Assembly (NCBI GenBank): GCA_035222895.1
Contig: JAVYIG010002741.1
Location: forward strand, 166,447 to 230,446
Length of the DNA stretch: 64,000 bases
Direction of reading: 5' to 3'
DNA from: Strongylocentrotus droebachiensis
Taxonomy: Eukaryota; Echinodermata; Echinoidea; Camarodonta; Strongylocentrotidae
A program made the position numbers and the translations under genes. Under the pieces are notes generated by a model. It was not told where the DNA came from, searched no databases, and saw nothing but the letters and a program-made list of their open reading frames with translations. Positions 1 to 12,300 of the stretch are shown piece after piece; the first letter of the stretch is position 1, and each line of letters begins with the position of its first letter.

Positions 1-252
1 GGTTGACCTGAACTTCAGAAAGAATCATTTCCACAATCCCATTAGAACGATGACCTCAGCACCCGCAGGAGGCCTAATCCTCTGGGTCATCATCACCTTG
101 GCAAGCACAATCACTGATACGCACTTATCATGGAAACAAAATGACATTTTTTGCCCCGACGACCAGTGCGAACTTTGACACTAGCTGATGGGTTCATTGG
201 CAGGATATCATTCATACACTCAGAATAGCTGAACTTTGACATACAGAGTGAC

Positions 253-342
253 CTATGGACCTTGTTCGACTCTTTGTCTACAGAGGTAGCGAAGCTTCTC
301 AATAGTTCCTCTCTTCAGTGGCTGAGAGCTCTCAAATACTTC
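253..342 (-). CDS. GRTP1: GRTP1-like coding exon 7 (stop codon)
   Basis: The acceptor is CTTATGCAG. The exon encodes EVFESSQPLKRGTIEKLR and on to VEQGP, then TAG at 255-253. It lines up with the vertebrate C-terminus, which has the same spacing after CHTF. Positions 1-252 would be 3' UTR; no AATAAA is seen there. Confidence 0.9.
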   Translation of the reverse strand, partial: EVFESSQPLKRGTIEKLRYLCRQRVEQGP

Positions 343-3300
343 CTGCATAAGATGAGAGTTGAGAAGAAGAAAAAATGGAGTTATGACGACAGATTCTTGT
401 TCAAATTCTAGTTGAAATGGAAGCATTAGAATACGACATGGGAGAGTCTATGACCTCGGTCTCATTGGTCCTATAGTGGTCCCGTGCCACATATCTCTTA
501 TTTCTTTTTAGCCCTATGTCATTAGTCATAATGGTTCCATGCTACATTGCTCGTATTTATTAATAGCCATTTGTGTTATTGATCATTCGTCATATTGGTC
601 TTACTTCTCAGAGGCGCCATGCCACATTGTTCCAATAGAGTACCCAAGTGCTAACGTCATCCAGGTTTGTTGCCAGTGTGATAACCACACCATTGTTTTA
701 GTACAAAACTGTTTGGAACCAGCATGTTTAATTATTGGTTCTAAATCTCATTGTTCCTTTGTCAGATTGGTTCAATGTCAGATTGTTTCTATGTCCCAGA
801 TGTCCAATGCTACATTGCTCCTATATCTTATCAGCCATTTGTCTCATTGGTTCGTTGTCAGATTGGTTCTATGTTGCAAAGGTCCCATGCCACATTGTTT
901 CTATATCTTATTAGCCATTTGTCTCTTTATTCCCTTTGTCAAATCAGTCCTTTGTCACATCAAGGGCCTATAAAGCAATACAAAAGGATACCTCAGGGAA
1001 GGCACAATTACTAACCTCTAAAAAGGTATGGCAGTCAATGTTTGCTGATGCTTGGGTAACTTTCTTGAAGCAATCTACGAGAGCTGAGATGTTGTTAGCT
1101 CTGACGATCTCTGCTTCGTTTCTTTTGATGAGTGAAAGGCAAACTCTGAAGAGGATCTTAGATCCCTCGTAGAATAGACAGTCCCATATCCTCAACACCG
1201 TCTTTAAAAAAAAATGGAAATTGAGATTGACGTGAACAGCACTGGCTATTTCTCTTTCACACTACATTCTTTATACCTGAAAAGGATCTTAGAACCTTTG
1301 TAGAATAGACAGTTCCATCTCCTTAACAGTCTGAAGAAGGGAAAATTGGGAGTGATGTGAACAGCACTGGCTTTCTCTCTTTCACACTATTGGTACATAA
1401 TACCTGAGTGTAATATAATTATCTATTCTTTTATATGCAAAGTTGATTGCAGGATGTAAACTTTTATACCAATGATAATTTCTGTATACTAAAATTAAAC
1501 CAATCCCTAAGCACACCACAAAATATCCACATGAGGAAGGGAAATTTGGGGAAATGTAAACAGTACTGATATTCTTGCTCTTTTCTCATTTTGTTGTTGT
1601 TGAGATTTCAAGCTCTTTCAATACTATTCATGAATTGAGTGATTAGTTTGAAAACTGCCTGATTTTATTGAGCCATGAATGATTTCAGTTGCCAATTACC
1701 AACACATATTTTGTGGTCATCGCTATATATAGTGTGCAGTGGACTTGAACCTATCCCTACAGGATGTAATAAACTACTTCAAGCAAAACCACAAGAGCAA
1801 AAATAAATGAGAAATGCTGTCAAGCTATCTGTAAAGCATTACACACAGACCAGGGTATATGAACGTGGGCCTTTGTTGCAGACAACGATGATTAAGCTCA
1901 TCATTGCCTATTAAATATAATACACTCCACTTAATGAGCTTGATAACTTTGTCAGCATTTTTTAATTGGTTGACCATATCACATGGGAATGGAGCTTCAT
2001 ACAATTTACAACAATAATAATAATTAAACGTTGTGTAGTGCATTAAAAAAAAAGGTTTCAAATTACTTCTCAACTTTCCATATGTTTAAATATTTCTATG
2101 GTATTCGGGCAAGTTATTCCATAAAACAGTGGCTTCAAATGAAACTGATCCTTCCCCATAATATTTTTTCAGTTTGTGGGACATAAAATAAAGACTTTTC
2201 ACAGCAAGACTCACCTCAACTGGTAGTACATCTAAGAAAAGGCAGATGAACCACTTGGTGGTGGGTATCGACCAAGGGACCTGTTCTTTCTCCATATGTC
2301 TGGCTACATCAGGACACTTCTCTTTGATGAGCTCACCCAGTACCTCCTGGTCTGTTTTTAAGCCACTCATGTGAGGAACATAGTAATCTGCAAACAATAG
2401 ATAAATATATGGTTTTAATTTTGTTTGTTTGTTTGTTTGACTTGACTGCTATGTAAGTAAGCAATCAGGGGACTGATGGCAATAAGTCCTCTCCGAAGGA
2501 CGTGGTAATGACGCTTAGTGCCTTTTCAAAAGGCATGAGTGCATCGACTTGGTTTTAAACCCAGGACCCTCCCGATTACGAGACCACTGCTCTGCCACTG
2601 AGCCTTTGCGTCTCCTGGTATCTGTTAATAAGCTATATGTAATGTATTACAGGACACCCAAAAAGGCTCAGGCACATATGACAAGGTAAACCACAACAAT
2701 ATTTGTTTAATAATAACAATGTAAGTATAAAGCAGTTCACATATGTCTGTATCTTATAACACACGGATAACAAGTCCAGGAAGGACCTTAGTTGCTCCTA
2801 GCTGCTAGCTTTTGTCATCCCCACTTTCCATTCTTAACACATTACAAAAAAGCTGCTGCAGTTTTCCCTGCGTCATGTGTGAAAAAGCCTCAAAAGGATA
2901 GATCAATCTAGCAATCTGTGAAGAAACTGCTTTAGGCTGCTAATGTGAGGAACATGTACACTACAAAGAAGATGAAAGACTTGATGCATGGCTGATCGTC
3001 AACGAAAAGGAGTTAAGTCTTTTGTCAACTCTGTTTGTTGCTACGGCAGACAGCAAGTGAAAACAAATTCGTTTAATCAAATTATGGAAATGCAAGCATT
3101 ATTTTAAACAAACAGAACTTTGTTAATCCTGGCTCATTTTTCCTGATTGAGGTGTCATATGAAAGGGCAGAAAATGACCTTTCTAGAAATGTGATTTTCT
3201 CTTTGAAATTCAGATACCGCCCTAAAAATGACTTTTTAGTTTCCTCTCTTCAAATTGTTTGAATCACTCATGCGTGAAATATGCATCATATAAGTTGCAT

Positions 3301-6300
3301 CAAGTGAAAGAGGAGGATCTAAGCTTTACAAATATGTGTCATTTATTAATTATAATTGTGATTAAGTTCTGATAAAACATCGATAATTCTTGGTTTCGTT
3401 TTTGTGTGGGACGCACTGTACAAATGACACATATGGCACAAATATTACATACCAGTATATTACATGTATACTCTCATGTGCTTTAAGTAAACTGTTTGAG
3501 CATTATGGGCACAATTAAAACCCACAGTTTATGAGAATGCTAATATAGCATATCATACCTAGCATGTGAAGATGCAGTATACACATTGGCAATTGTTTGC
3601 CGAACATAGAAATCTGACAGATAATTGAGATATAAAAGCTCCTTTTAATACTGCTTGAGTATTACGGGCACAAAACCCAATTGAGTTTATAAGAATACTT
3701 TATATGTAGCATATGAAGACGCTATGTTTACATTGGCATTTGTATGCTGAACATAGAAATCTGATTGATAGTTGACATTAAAAAGCAAGACAGGGATCAA
3801 TAAAGCAACTTAGCACATTGCAAAGTTAAAGACTTTCATGCTCATTTTTCTCATAAAACGCCTTGTCGTCAACTGCCATTGGGTAACCAGAAAGCATTGA
3901 TTTTTGTCCCTATATTTTGAACTCTTAATTTAAAGTCAAATAGCAAAGCCTCAAAGTGAGAACTGCTTCATAGAGCTTTTGTAGGAATACCTGGAAATAT
4001 GTTGGTTGTTAACTGCAGCAGTAGAAAGAAACAATTCTCTTCATTCCCTAAATTAAAACTCAATGAGCAAAGCAACGAAATTAGAACTGCTTCATAGAGC
4101 TTTTGTAGAAAATACCTGTTGTTGTAAACTGAAGCAGTAGAAAGAAACAATTCTCTTCACTCCTAAAACGTCTTGTCATCAATTCTCATTGGGGAACAGA
4201 ATTGAAATGGAAACTAGACATCATTGACCCCCCTATTTGTTGAACTCTGAATTAAAAGTCAACTAGCAAAGCAACAAATTGGTAACTGCTTTATAGAGCT
4301 TTTGTAGGAATTACCTGGCAATATGTTGGTTGTTAACTGAAGCAGTAGAAAGAAACAGTTCTCTTCATCTTGTAGGACAAGCAGCATGAGAGCGACGATG
4401 AAGTTAAGACCCTGGCAGTAACCGACCTCTGGCCGATGATGGGCGAATGCAACAAGGACGTTGGACAAGGCTGTTCTCTTGCTGTACTGGGCATCATTGC
4501 TGAAGTGAATGTTGTCGGGGAATGTTCGATGAAGATCTGAAAAGGATGATGTAAGATGGATTTTAAAAGATAACATGTTTAAAGTGACTAGGTAACTTTG
4601 CCTCAGATTCTGAAACATAATCCTTGATTTAGCTCATGCTGCAATCATAATTATAAACCTTTAGGTCAGTCAGAAATCCCATGACTTTTACAAGCCGCCT
4701 GTCTGATTATCAAGATATTTATGATTGAAAATCAAAATTTCATTTTTTGTTTTCCTAACTGTTTTTATATTAACACTATAGTCTATTGGGGAAAATGAGT
4801 ATGGTAAAACCAGTCACTCAAGGATTTTTACTTTTTGAGGCACTTTATGATCATTTTGAAGCGCAATTTTGTTAGGGCTTCAATATTACACAATATCACA
4901 GACACTGATAACACGTATAGGGCCATACATCTCAGATTTAACATTGTTAAACGATGCCTTTAAGTTTAATATGAGTATCAATTTAAATTTTTTTTTTGTT
5001 GTTGGTTGTTAACCAGAATCAATTCAAACTAGAACTTGAGAAGCATCAGCAAGAAAACACTCTGATGCCATATTTGACAAAGGATCAATATATGCACAAA
5101 GCAAGGTAAAATTGTCATTACCGTATTTGCCGGCGATAAGGCCGCAGCGCCGTATAGGCCGCACCCCCGATTTTGACATTAAAAAAAAAAAAAAAAAGAG
5201 TATTTTTGTTTGTTTATGGTTGTTGTTGTTTTGTTGCCGAAAACCCACGCGGGGAAGGACCTTCATTAAACATCGAGGTGCAGTTAAAGGCGCTGATTTG
5301 TGCTTGTAAACTTGTCACAAATAATAATAACAATGTCGTTTTTAGAAGAATGTGTAAGATCATTAATGTGAATTAAAAACAATAGAGTACTAGGTCCTAG
5401 GATAGAACCTTGTGGTACACCATTTGTTTTTTTACTCTTTCGCCGCACAGGCCGCCCCCGACTTTTTGATATTTTCTCTTCCAAAAATACTGCGGCCTTT
5501 ACGCCGGCAAATACGGTACTTAAAACTTTGTATTTTGCACATTTCTACATATATTTTACTTAACTCAATGCTAGTAGTAGGACAATATTGCCAAAAATTA
5601 TTTTAATTCTTTGGAAAGTGTAGTATAATATTTTGTTCAATAAAAGTCACTTCAAGTCATGAAACAGAGAAGCTACATGTTCCATGTCAGAGAAACATAT
5701 ACAAGATTTGTTTCAGTATTATTATCCACTGATGTGACAAATTGACATATTGAGCTGACAAGAACTGATCAGTATGATAAACACAAATTGTTTGTTCAAA
5801 GTCAGAAATGTATTTCATATTGTTATATGACACTATATTCCATCTTTCATCTTACGATAATGGAATAAATGTCACTTCAATTCCCTATCACGTACAGTAC
5901 ATCAAGATATTACATGTCAGTACTGCATGCTTTAGTTGCTTAGTGGGATTCTTGTCACTTTCTTCAGGATAAAGAAGTGACCTTTCCAGCAATTCCCTCT
6001 CCCATCCATCCTGTTTACTTAGCACCACATACTCCACTCCTAATGGCTACTAAATGAATTCAGAAACAGCTTACTAAACACCTAGAGCCATTAAACTAAA
6101 GAGCCTCTGTTTGGTTGGGGAAAACGAATATCCCTGGTCGATAATGACTCGGACCGTAGCCCTTCTGTTTTCCTGCACGCTCGTGATTGATTTTGTTTGG
6201 ACTAGTGGATATAATACGGTTAGTGCTTCCTGAAAGAAACCATTAAATCGTACATCGAGCGATGCGTTATAACGTTTCCATGAACGATTTGACCGTCCCA

Positions 6301-9300
6301 ATATAGGATCTTTCTTGTGTAGAGTGGTGTCGACCAGTTGATATACAGTAATAACAAGTAAATTATTCATACCCTAATACCAAGTTTTGTAATTTTTGAA
6401 GGATGCAAAAACTTGATTTGGCCTGATTTATGTTTCTTGAGAATGTGACATATTAAAGCTAACATCTAAAATTATTCATCAAAGGATCTCATTCAACTAG
6501 TCTTCCTTTCATTCTAGAGATACGAAAAAAAACCAAAAAAAACATCAAATTTACAAGAATTATGAATAAATTAGTTGTTAAGTGACATACATGACTGTAC
6601 AAGTAATAAGAACAGTTCCTGGGGAAAAAGGACTCACACTTACATCTTCATTCAGTAGTACATCATGACATTTTTGTGCATATCTCGATTGTCTCCACTA
6701 CCTTTCCTACATTTACAACATGATTTCTGTTTTGATTGGAGGATATATATTGGGAGTGTTTCACAAAGACTAGGATCAACTTAAAGTTGGACTTAAATAT
6801 GGAAGGCCGTTCATGCCACTATTTGCTCTCACCATTATGATCTTTAGATAATTTTTTATCTTTCAATAAGGAATTATCAAACAATATAAATTCTGTAGAT
6901 TTGTGACCATGATTTGTACGTCCCTAGAGAGACCAATTCCAGTAAAGGTGAGATCAAACAGTGGCATGGACGGCCTGCCATAGTTAAGTCCAACTTAAAG
7001 TCGATCTTAGTCTTTGTGAAACACTCCCCAGTATACATAGAAATTGATAGAATTGCTTTCTGAAACATGACCCTATATTCATAAAAAAAGAAAAGGAAAA
7101 ATGCTTCTGAGTACTTCGACTGTCTAAAAGTATCCACAATAAACTCTCTCTTACAATATTTCTAGTTGGACAGGGAGATTTAAAATGAATGGTGGTTTTT
7201 AAAACAAACGATCTACAATTTACAATGTGAGATGGAATCAATGTATCCATAAATGTTTGACTTCCAGAATATACGAGTAAACAATAACACCCTTAATTCA
7301 TATCTCTGTTTGGACTGGTCAATGTAAATAAGAACACAACTTCCTGAAACAAGATCTAATACAATCAACGTTTGTTTGAACGCCCTGACTATGCCAACAA
7401 ACGTATAGTGATTTCTCTCCTGTTAAGGATTTCTTATACTGTTTTCACACTGGCAATATTTTGCTTAACCCCGTACTATAGGTGGGGTTAAGGGGGGTCT
7501 TAGCCCCACCTATAGTACGGGGTTAAGCCTATTCTACTTTCTGTTCAGACTGGTTTTTACCAAAGTGGGCTAAAGTTGGCTAACCCCACCTATAGTACGG
7601 GGTTAACTAACCCTGCAAAATAGCAGGGCTAACTCCGCAATTGTGGTGCTAACTCCTGCTAACCCCGCAATTGCGGTGCTAAGCAAATGAATGAGAACTG
7701 AAACGAAAATAGTCTGGTACTACGCAATGGAGCGTATCGCAGCTGGCCAGATGCGAAGTATGTCCAATAATAACATTCACGATATCCGGGGTTAACGAAA
7801 TGCAGTGAGAACAGCGGGAATTTTCTTATTCCAGAATAGGCGCTAGTACGGGACTAAAAACAGCGTGTGTGAAAAGCCAAAAAAAAATAGTCCGGGGTTA
7901 AGGATAGTACGGGGCTAAGCAAAGTACGGGGTTAAGCAAAACCAGTGTGAAAAGAGTATTTTTGAGTTTGAAGAAATGATGAGAAACAGCACAATAAGCA
8001 GTAAGCCAGTGGTTTACATGTGTAGCATGAGTCTAGTCATTGTGGGAGCATTAGCATCATCGGGGTCATATACTCCAAATATGAAATTCAAATTTACAAG
8101 GTCACTGATTAGGGGTAGGGGTGCGGGAGAAGGACCCATCATCTCATCTTTTCTCATCCTTTACCGCTTCTCCCTTTCCTTTCCTAGAAGATCTATTTTT
8201 TTACATTTCTCTTAATTTTTAGAAATCTATAATTACACTTTAATTTCTAGGAACTCTAGGTCCGAAACCCGAAATTTCAATTTTTTAGCATACATGTATA
8301 TAGGGCTCATGCATATAGTTTTAATCCGGACCCCCTTTCCACACCCAAAGTTTAATAGTATGGAGCCATGTATTACCAAAGTGTAGGGGGTTGTTCATTT
8401 TACACAGGATGTGACTTTCAAAACACTTGGTGAGATACTGAACGGTCTACAAAGAATCAATGTAGATGTGGATGTGCCTCAGGCCCAGGCCACCCTAGCC
8501 TATAATCTAGGCGGAGTGCCGAGATTTTTTCTTTGCTGCTAGACTAACCTTAAGCAGAACGTCTGATACGGCGAGACTACGAACCGTGAGCCGCGCACCG
8601 CCTATAATCACTGGTCTAGCTTTAGTCGTTGTTTTTTTATTATCGACCATGAATCCGTGGCAGTTTTTTCGTACGAAAACTGCCACGGATTCAGGGTCGA
8701 TAATAAAAAAACAACAACTAAAGCTAGACCAGTGATTATAGGCGGTGAGCCGCTTCGCGACTCACGGTTCGTAGTCTCGCCGTATCAGACGTTCTGCTTA
8801 GGGTTAGTCTAGCAGCAAAGAAAAAAGCTCGGCACTCCGCCTAGATTATAGGCTAAGGCCACCCTCTACATGCTGTAGCTATGCCACTATTATAGTCTTT
8901 GTTTACTTTACATTGAAGTAGCATTGTTATGAATGTGTTGAATGACGACTCCTGAATGCTTTGTTTAATATACACACTTAAATGTTCTCAGTAAATCTTG
9001 CTCAACTTGTTGAAGACAGTTGATAACCATTTTAATAGCATGCTCACATCAACAGGACATTTTTTGTAATGTAATCATTCTTAATCATTCTTTTTAGGAC
9101 AACTGTTATGGTTTTCCCTACTTTACAACACATCTTGTACAGAATGCAATTTGTCTGATTATTAATATACAACTAATCACAATTTTTTAGGCGAATGAAA
9201 TATTTTGTAACAAAGTACTTTAAAAAGACTTATATGAAACTTGATAACATTATGAAAATGTTCTATTGGCTTCAACCATCAATAATCTCAGGGTTCATAT

Positions 9301-12300
9301 CTAATTGGTTGTATATATAGAGGGTGGTTCCTTGCAACAGAGGTTAATAAAACAGAGATTCCATGACCTGTTGTTTTCTGTGTATACATTGCACAAACTG
9401 TTCACTGTTTGGGTACAAGTGCAATAAAATGTTATAAAAACAGGATGGAAATGTGATAAAAACCTATCTGCTCAACAGTGTGTTGCGTAAACATGATAGA
9501 GGTCCTGTGACACATACTCAGGAGTCAATTACTCAACAATCAATTTACATGTATAACACTGGCAGAATTCCGAACTTCACCCCTAGCTGGAAAGAACACT
9601 ACGTACATGTACCTAAATCTAACCTGAAATCTATTTGCAAACCTAACCCTTACCTTATATCTCACCCCCCCCTCATGAATAAATGAATGAACAAACGCAC
9701 GAAAGAATGTATGAACAAACAAACAAACAAACAATCAAATAAACAAATTAATAAACGAATGAATAAATAAATAAATAAACAAAACAAATGAACGAACGTA
9801 TAAACCAACAACAAATAAATGAAGAAAGCAAGAAAGAAAGAAAGAAAGAAAAGAAAGAAAGAAAGAAAGAAAAGAAGAAAAAAATGCTGGGTCACCATGG
9901 TAGACCAAGAGTTACTCAGAATAGTATTCACATGGCAAGCTTTTGTCATCCTTTGTCAGCTGTGATGGTAAACAAGTCCTTTTGAAATGAGATATGGATT
10001 ACAATAACTCCATCCATTCATCATTTTGCTTCCAAGTGTTATCCTACGTAACAACAGCCAACCGACACATTCATAGGAAACATAAATAAACAAATAAATA
10101 TATACAGTCAAACCTGCTTTAGTGACCACCTGTCTACAAAGACCACCTGTCTATAAAGACCACATGTTTTGTTTCCCTTAAAAATTGTTTCTCATTGAAA
10201 CATGTATTAAAGGAACCTGTCTACAAAGACCACTTTTTGTGTTTCCCCTGGGTGGTTGCTATAGACAGGTTTGACTGTATATGAATAGATCAAAAAATAA
10301 ATATAAATAACTAGACAGACAGACAAAAAAACAAATAAATAAATGAATAAATAAATAAGATAAATAAATACATATACATATTGAGTTGGGTCCCTATGCC
10401 AGACCTTGTGTTACACAGAATGACCAGTACATGCAGTACATTCAGTCAGGACTTGCTTGGTATACAGCTAAAGTGGTAAACAAGTCCGTTTGGAAGGTGA
10501 TATGGATTACCATAGTTCCATCGATCCATCATTTTGCTTTCAAGCATTATCCTGATAAACATTGCCCTACAGCCACAATCAATCATCAATAAGCGTATCA
10601 GATATACAGAAGTGCAGTAGTGTTCTTGAACATGTACTTCCGTTGTCTTTGTTCTACTCCTTCCTCCATCTCATTGCTTCATGTCTTTGTTCTATACTAT
10701 TCATCAAAGAATTCATACAAATATCAAGCATTTACCTAATTCATTTTTTATATTTTATTATTTATTACAAATCACTGGTTTAAGACTATCGTTTTTGAAA
10801 CATATAATTGATTTTATTGAAACTGTCATTATAAAGCATGTCTTCTTTGTTATTAAAACAATTATAACATCACATAAGGAATTTCTTGAAGATGTTATCA
10901 ATAATTTCTGGAGACCTGACAGAGTTAATGGAAAAATGCACTTAATTAATACAAATAAAAAATGCACTTAAAATCAGGTTGTCAAATCTCTTCACTTCAA
11001 TTTATCTTGAAGAATGGAAAGATACATGGACTCATTTTGTTGCATATATATCAAAATTGTAGTTCATAATATACCAAGTTCCAAGTACAGTGAAACCTGT
11101 CTATAAAGACCACCCAAGGAGACAAGAAAAGTGGTCTTTTCAGACAGGTGGTCTCTATGTACAGGTTCCTTAACACTTTGGAGACGACGGGCTTCTACAG
11201 AAGCCGAGCGAGTTGTTAAGTCTGTGACGACGGGCTTCTACAGAAGCCGAGAAGTATCCCTAATATGTTGACAAAGTTTTCCAGCTTATTATCAGCTATT
11301 ATGTGCTTAAGTTCTTTGAAGTATTATTTAGATATATTCATTCATCTCATCTACTAAAAAAATAATAACGTTACGTGGAAAAAAATCCAGAAAAGTGATA
11401 TTATTACAACTTTTCCCTAAGTTAGTTTTCGGATCGAAAAAAAGCCCTCGAAATACCCGTACAGCTGGAGACGGACGCGTACGCGCGCGTCGGTTCTATA
11501 TTCTTGCCAGTATTCTTGCTCTACTTCCAAGTTCCACCCTTCCGCATTTCAGATATTCGTATTATCAGTTCGATTTCGACCCTGATTCCCCCTTATTACT
11601 TATTTATATTTATCCACCCTACCGATGTGGCATTTTTTCATCATAATAAGCCTGAGAGGGAGAAGAAGATAGGGGGATAAGAAAGATAGAGGGATAGACT
11701 GAGAGGGGAAAGAAGAAAGAGGACATAGATTTTTACATTTTCTCATTGACAAGACTTGTTTATGGGGGGAAAAACCCGGATAGATAAGGATATGAAAATC
11801 AGGTTGAATATTTCCATATGTTATCTATAAAGCCTGTCGTCTCAAAAGTTTTGACTCAACATCTATCAATTACGCCATTGTATTTACATGACAATACGCT
11901 TTTCATTTTATCAACTTGACCAATTTAGCGAATCATTCATGTATGGACCTCCTCTTTTACTAAGGGGGAACAAAAGAATGTAAAGAAGTAACTACTCTGG
12001 AAGATTGCCGTTTTGAAAGACGAGGATATAGGCGTAAACGTAGGTCAATAGGTCAATCTACATGACAATACAAACAACCACTCTAACTTATATACCTTTA
12101 CGAGGGCATGTAACAATTTTAGAGCAGGTTTGATCAACCTAAAGCCGGTCTTGGTTTGAGCGCGGGCATATGAAATGTTCAAATGTTATGTTCTGAAAAA
12201 CTACCCCTTGCTCTTCCTCTCTCTCCCCACCGAATATCACTCTTGTCTTGAGCAACTCAGGCGGTATAGCCACGAATATGAGACTTTCAGTCATGGGCAA

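Larger units (their letters stand above)
2388..4314. other. intron 4 of the GRTP1-like gene
   Basis: Contains a minus-strand SINE (2421-2615), half of a foldback element (2978-3420) and two copies of the exon 4 end (3960-4165). In 3421-3860 two diverged blocks resemble each other (about 3505-3620 and 3655-3780: GGGCACAA, CATTGGCA, AACATAGAAATCTGA), an old local duplication. Confidence 0.7.

Noticed and set aside
539..973. 144-codon plus-strand open frame
   Set aside because: It lies in a degenerate minisatellite in intron 6; the peptide repeats the DNA repeat and has no family signature.
2421..2615. tRNA gene
   Set aside because: A and B boxes are present, but the cloverleaf is degraded and the body and CAAA tail identify a SINE.
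6074..6370. 98-codon minus-strand frame in intron 3
   Set aside because: Not low-complexity, but no family, splice borders or repeats support it; left unassigned.
9668..9890. CRISPR-like regular repeat
   Set aside because: Simple A-rich microsatellite with no spacers; this is animal DNA.
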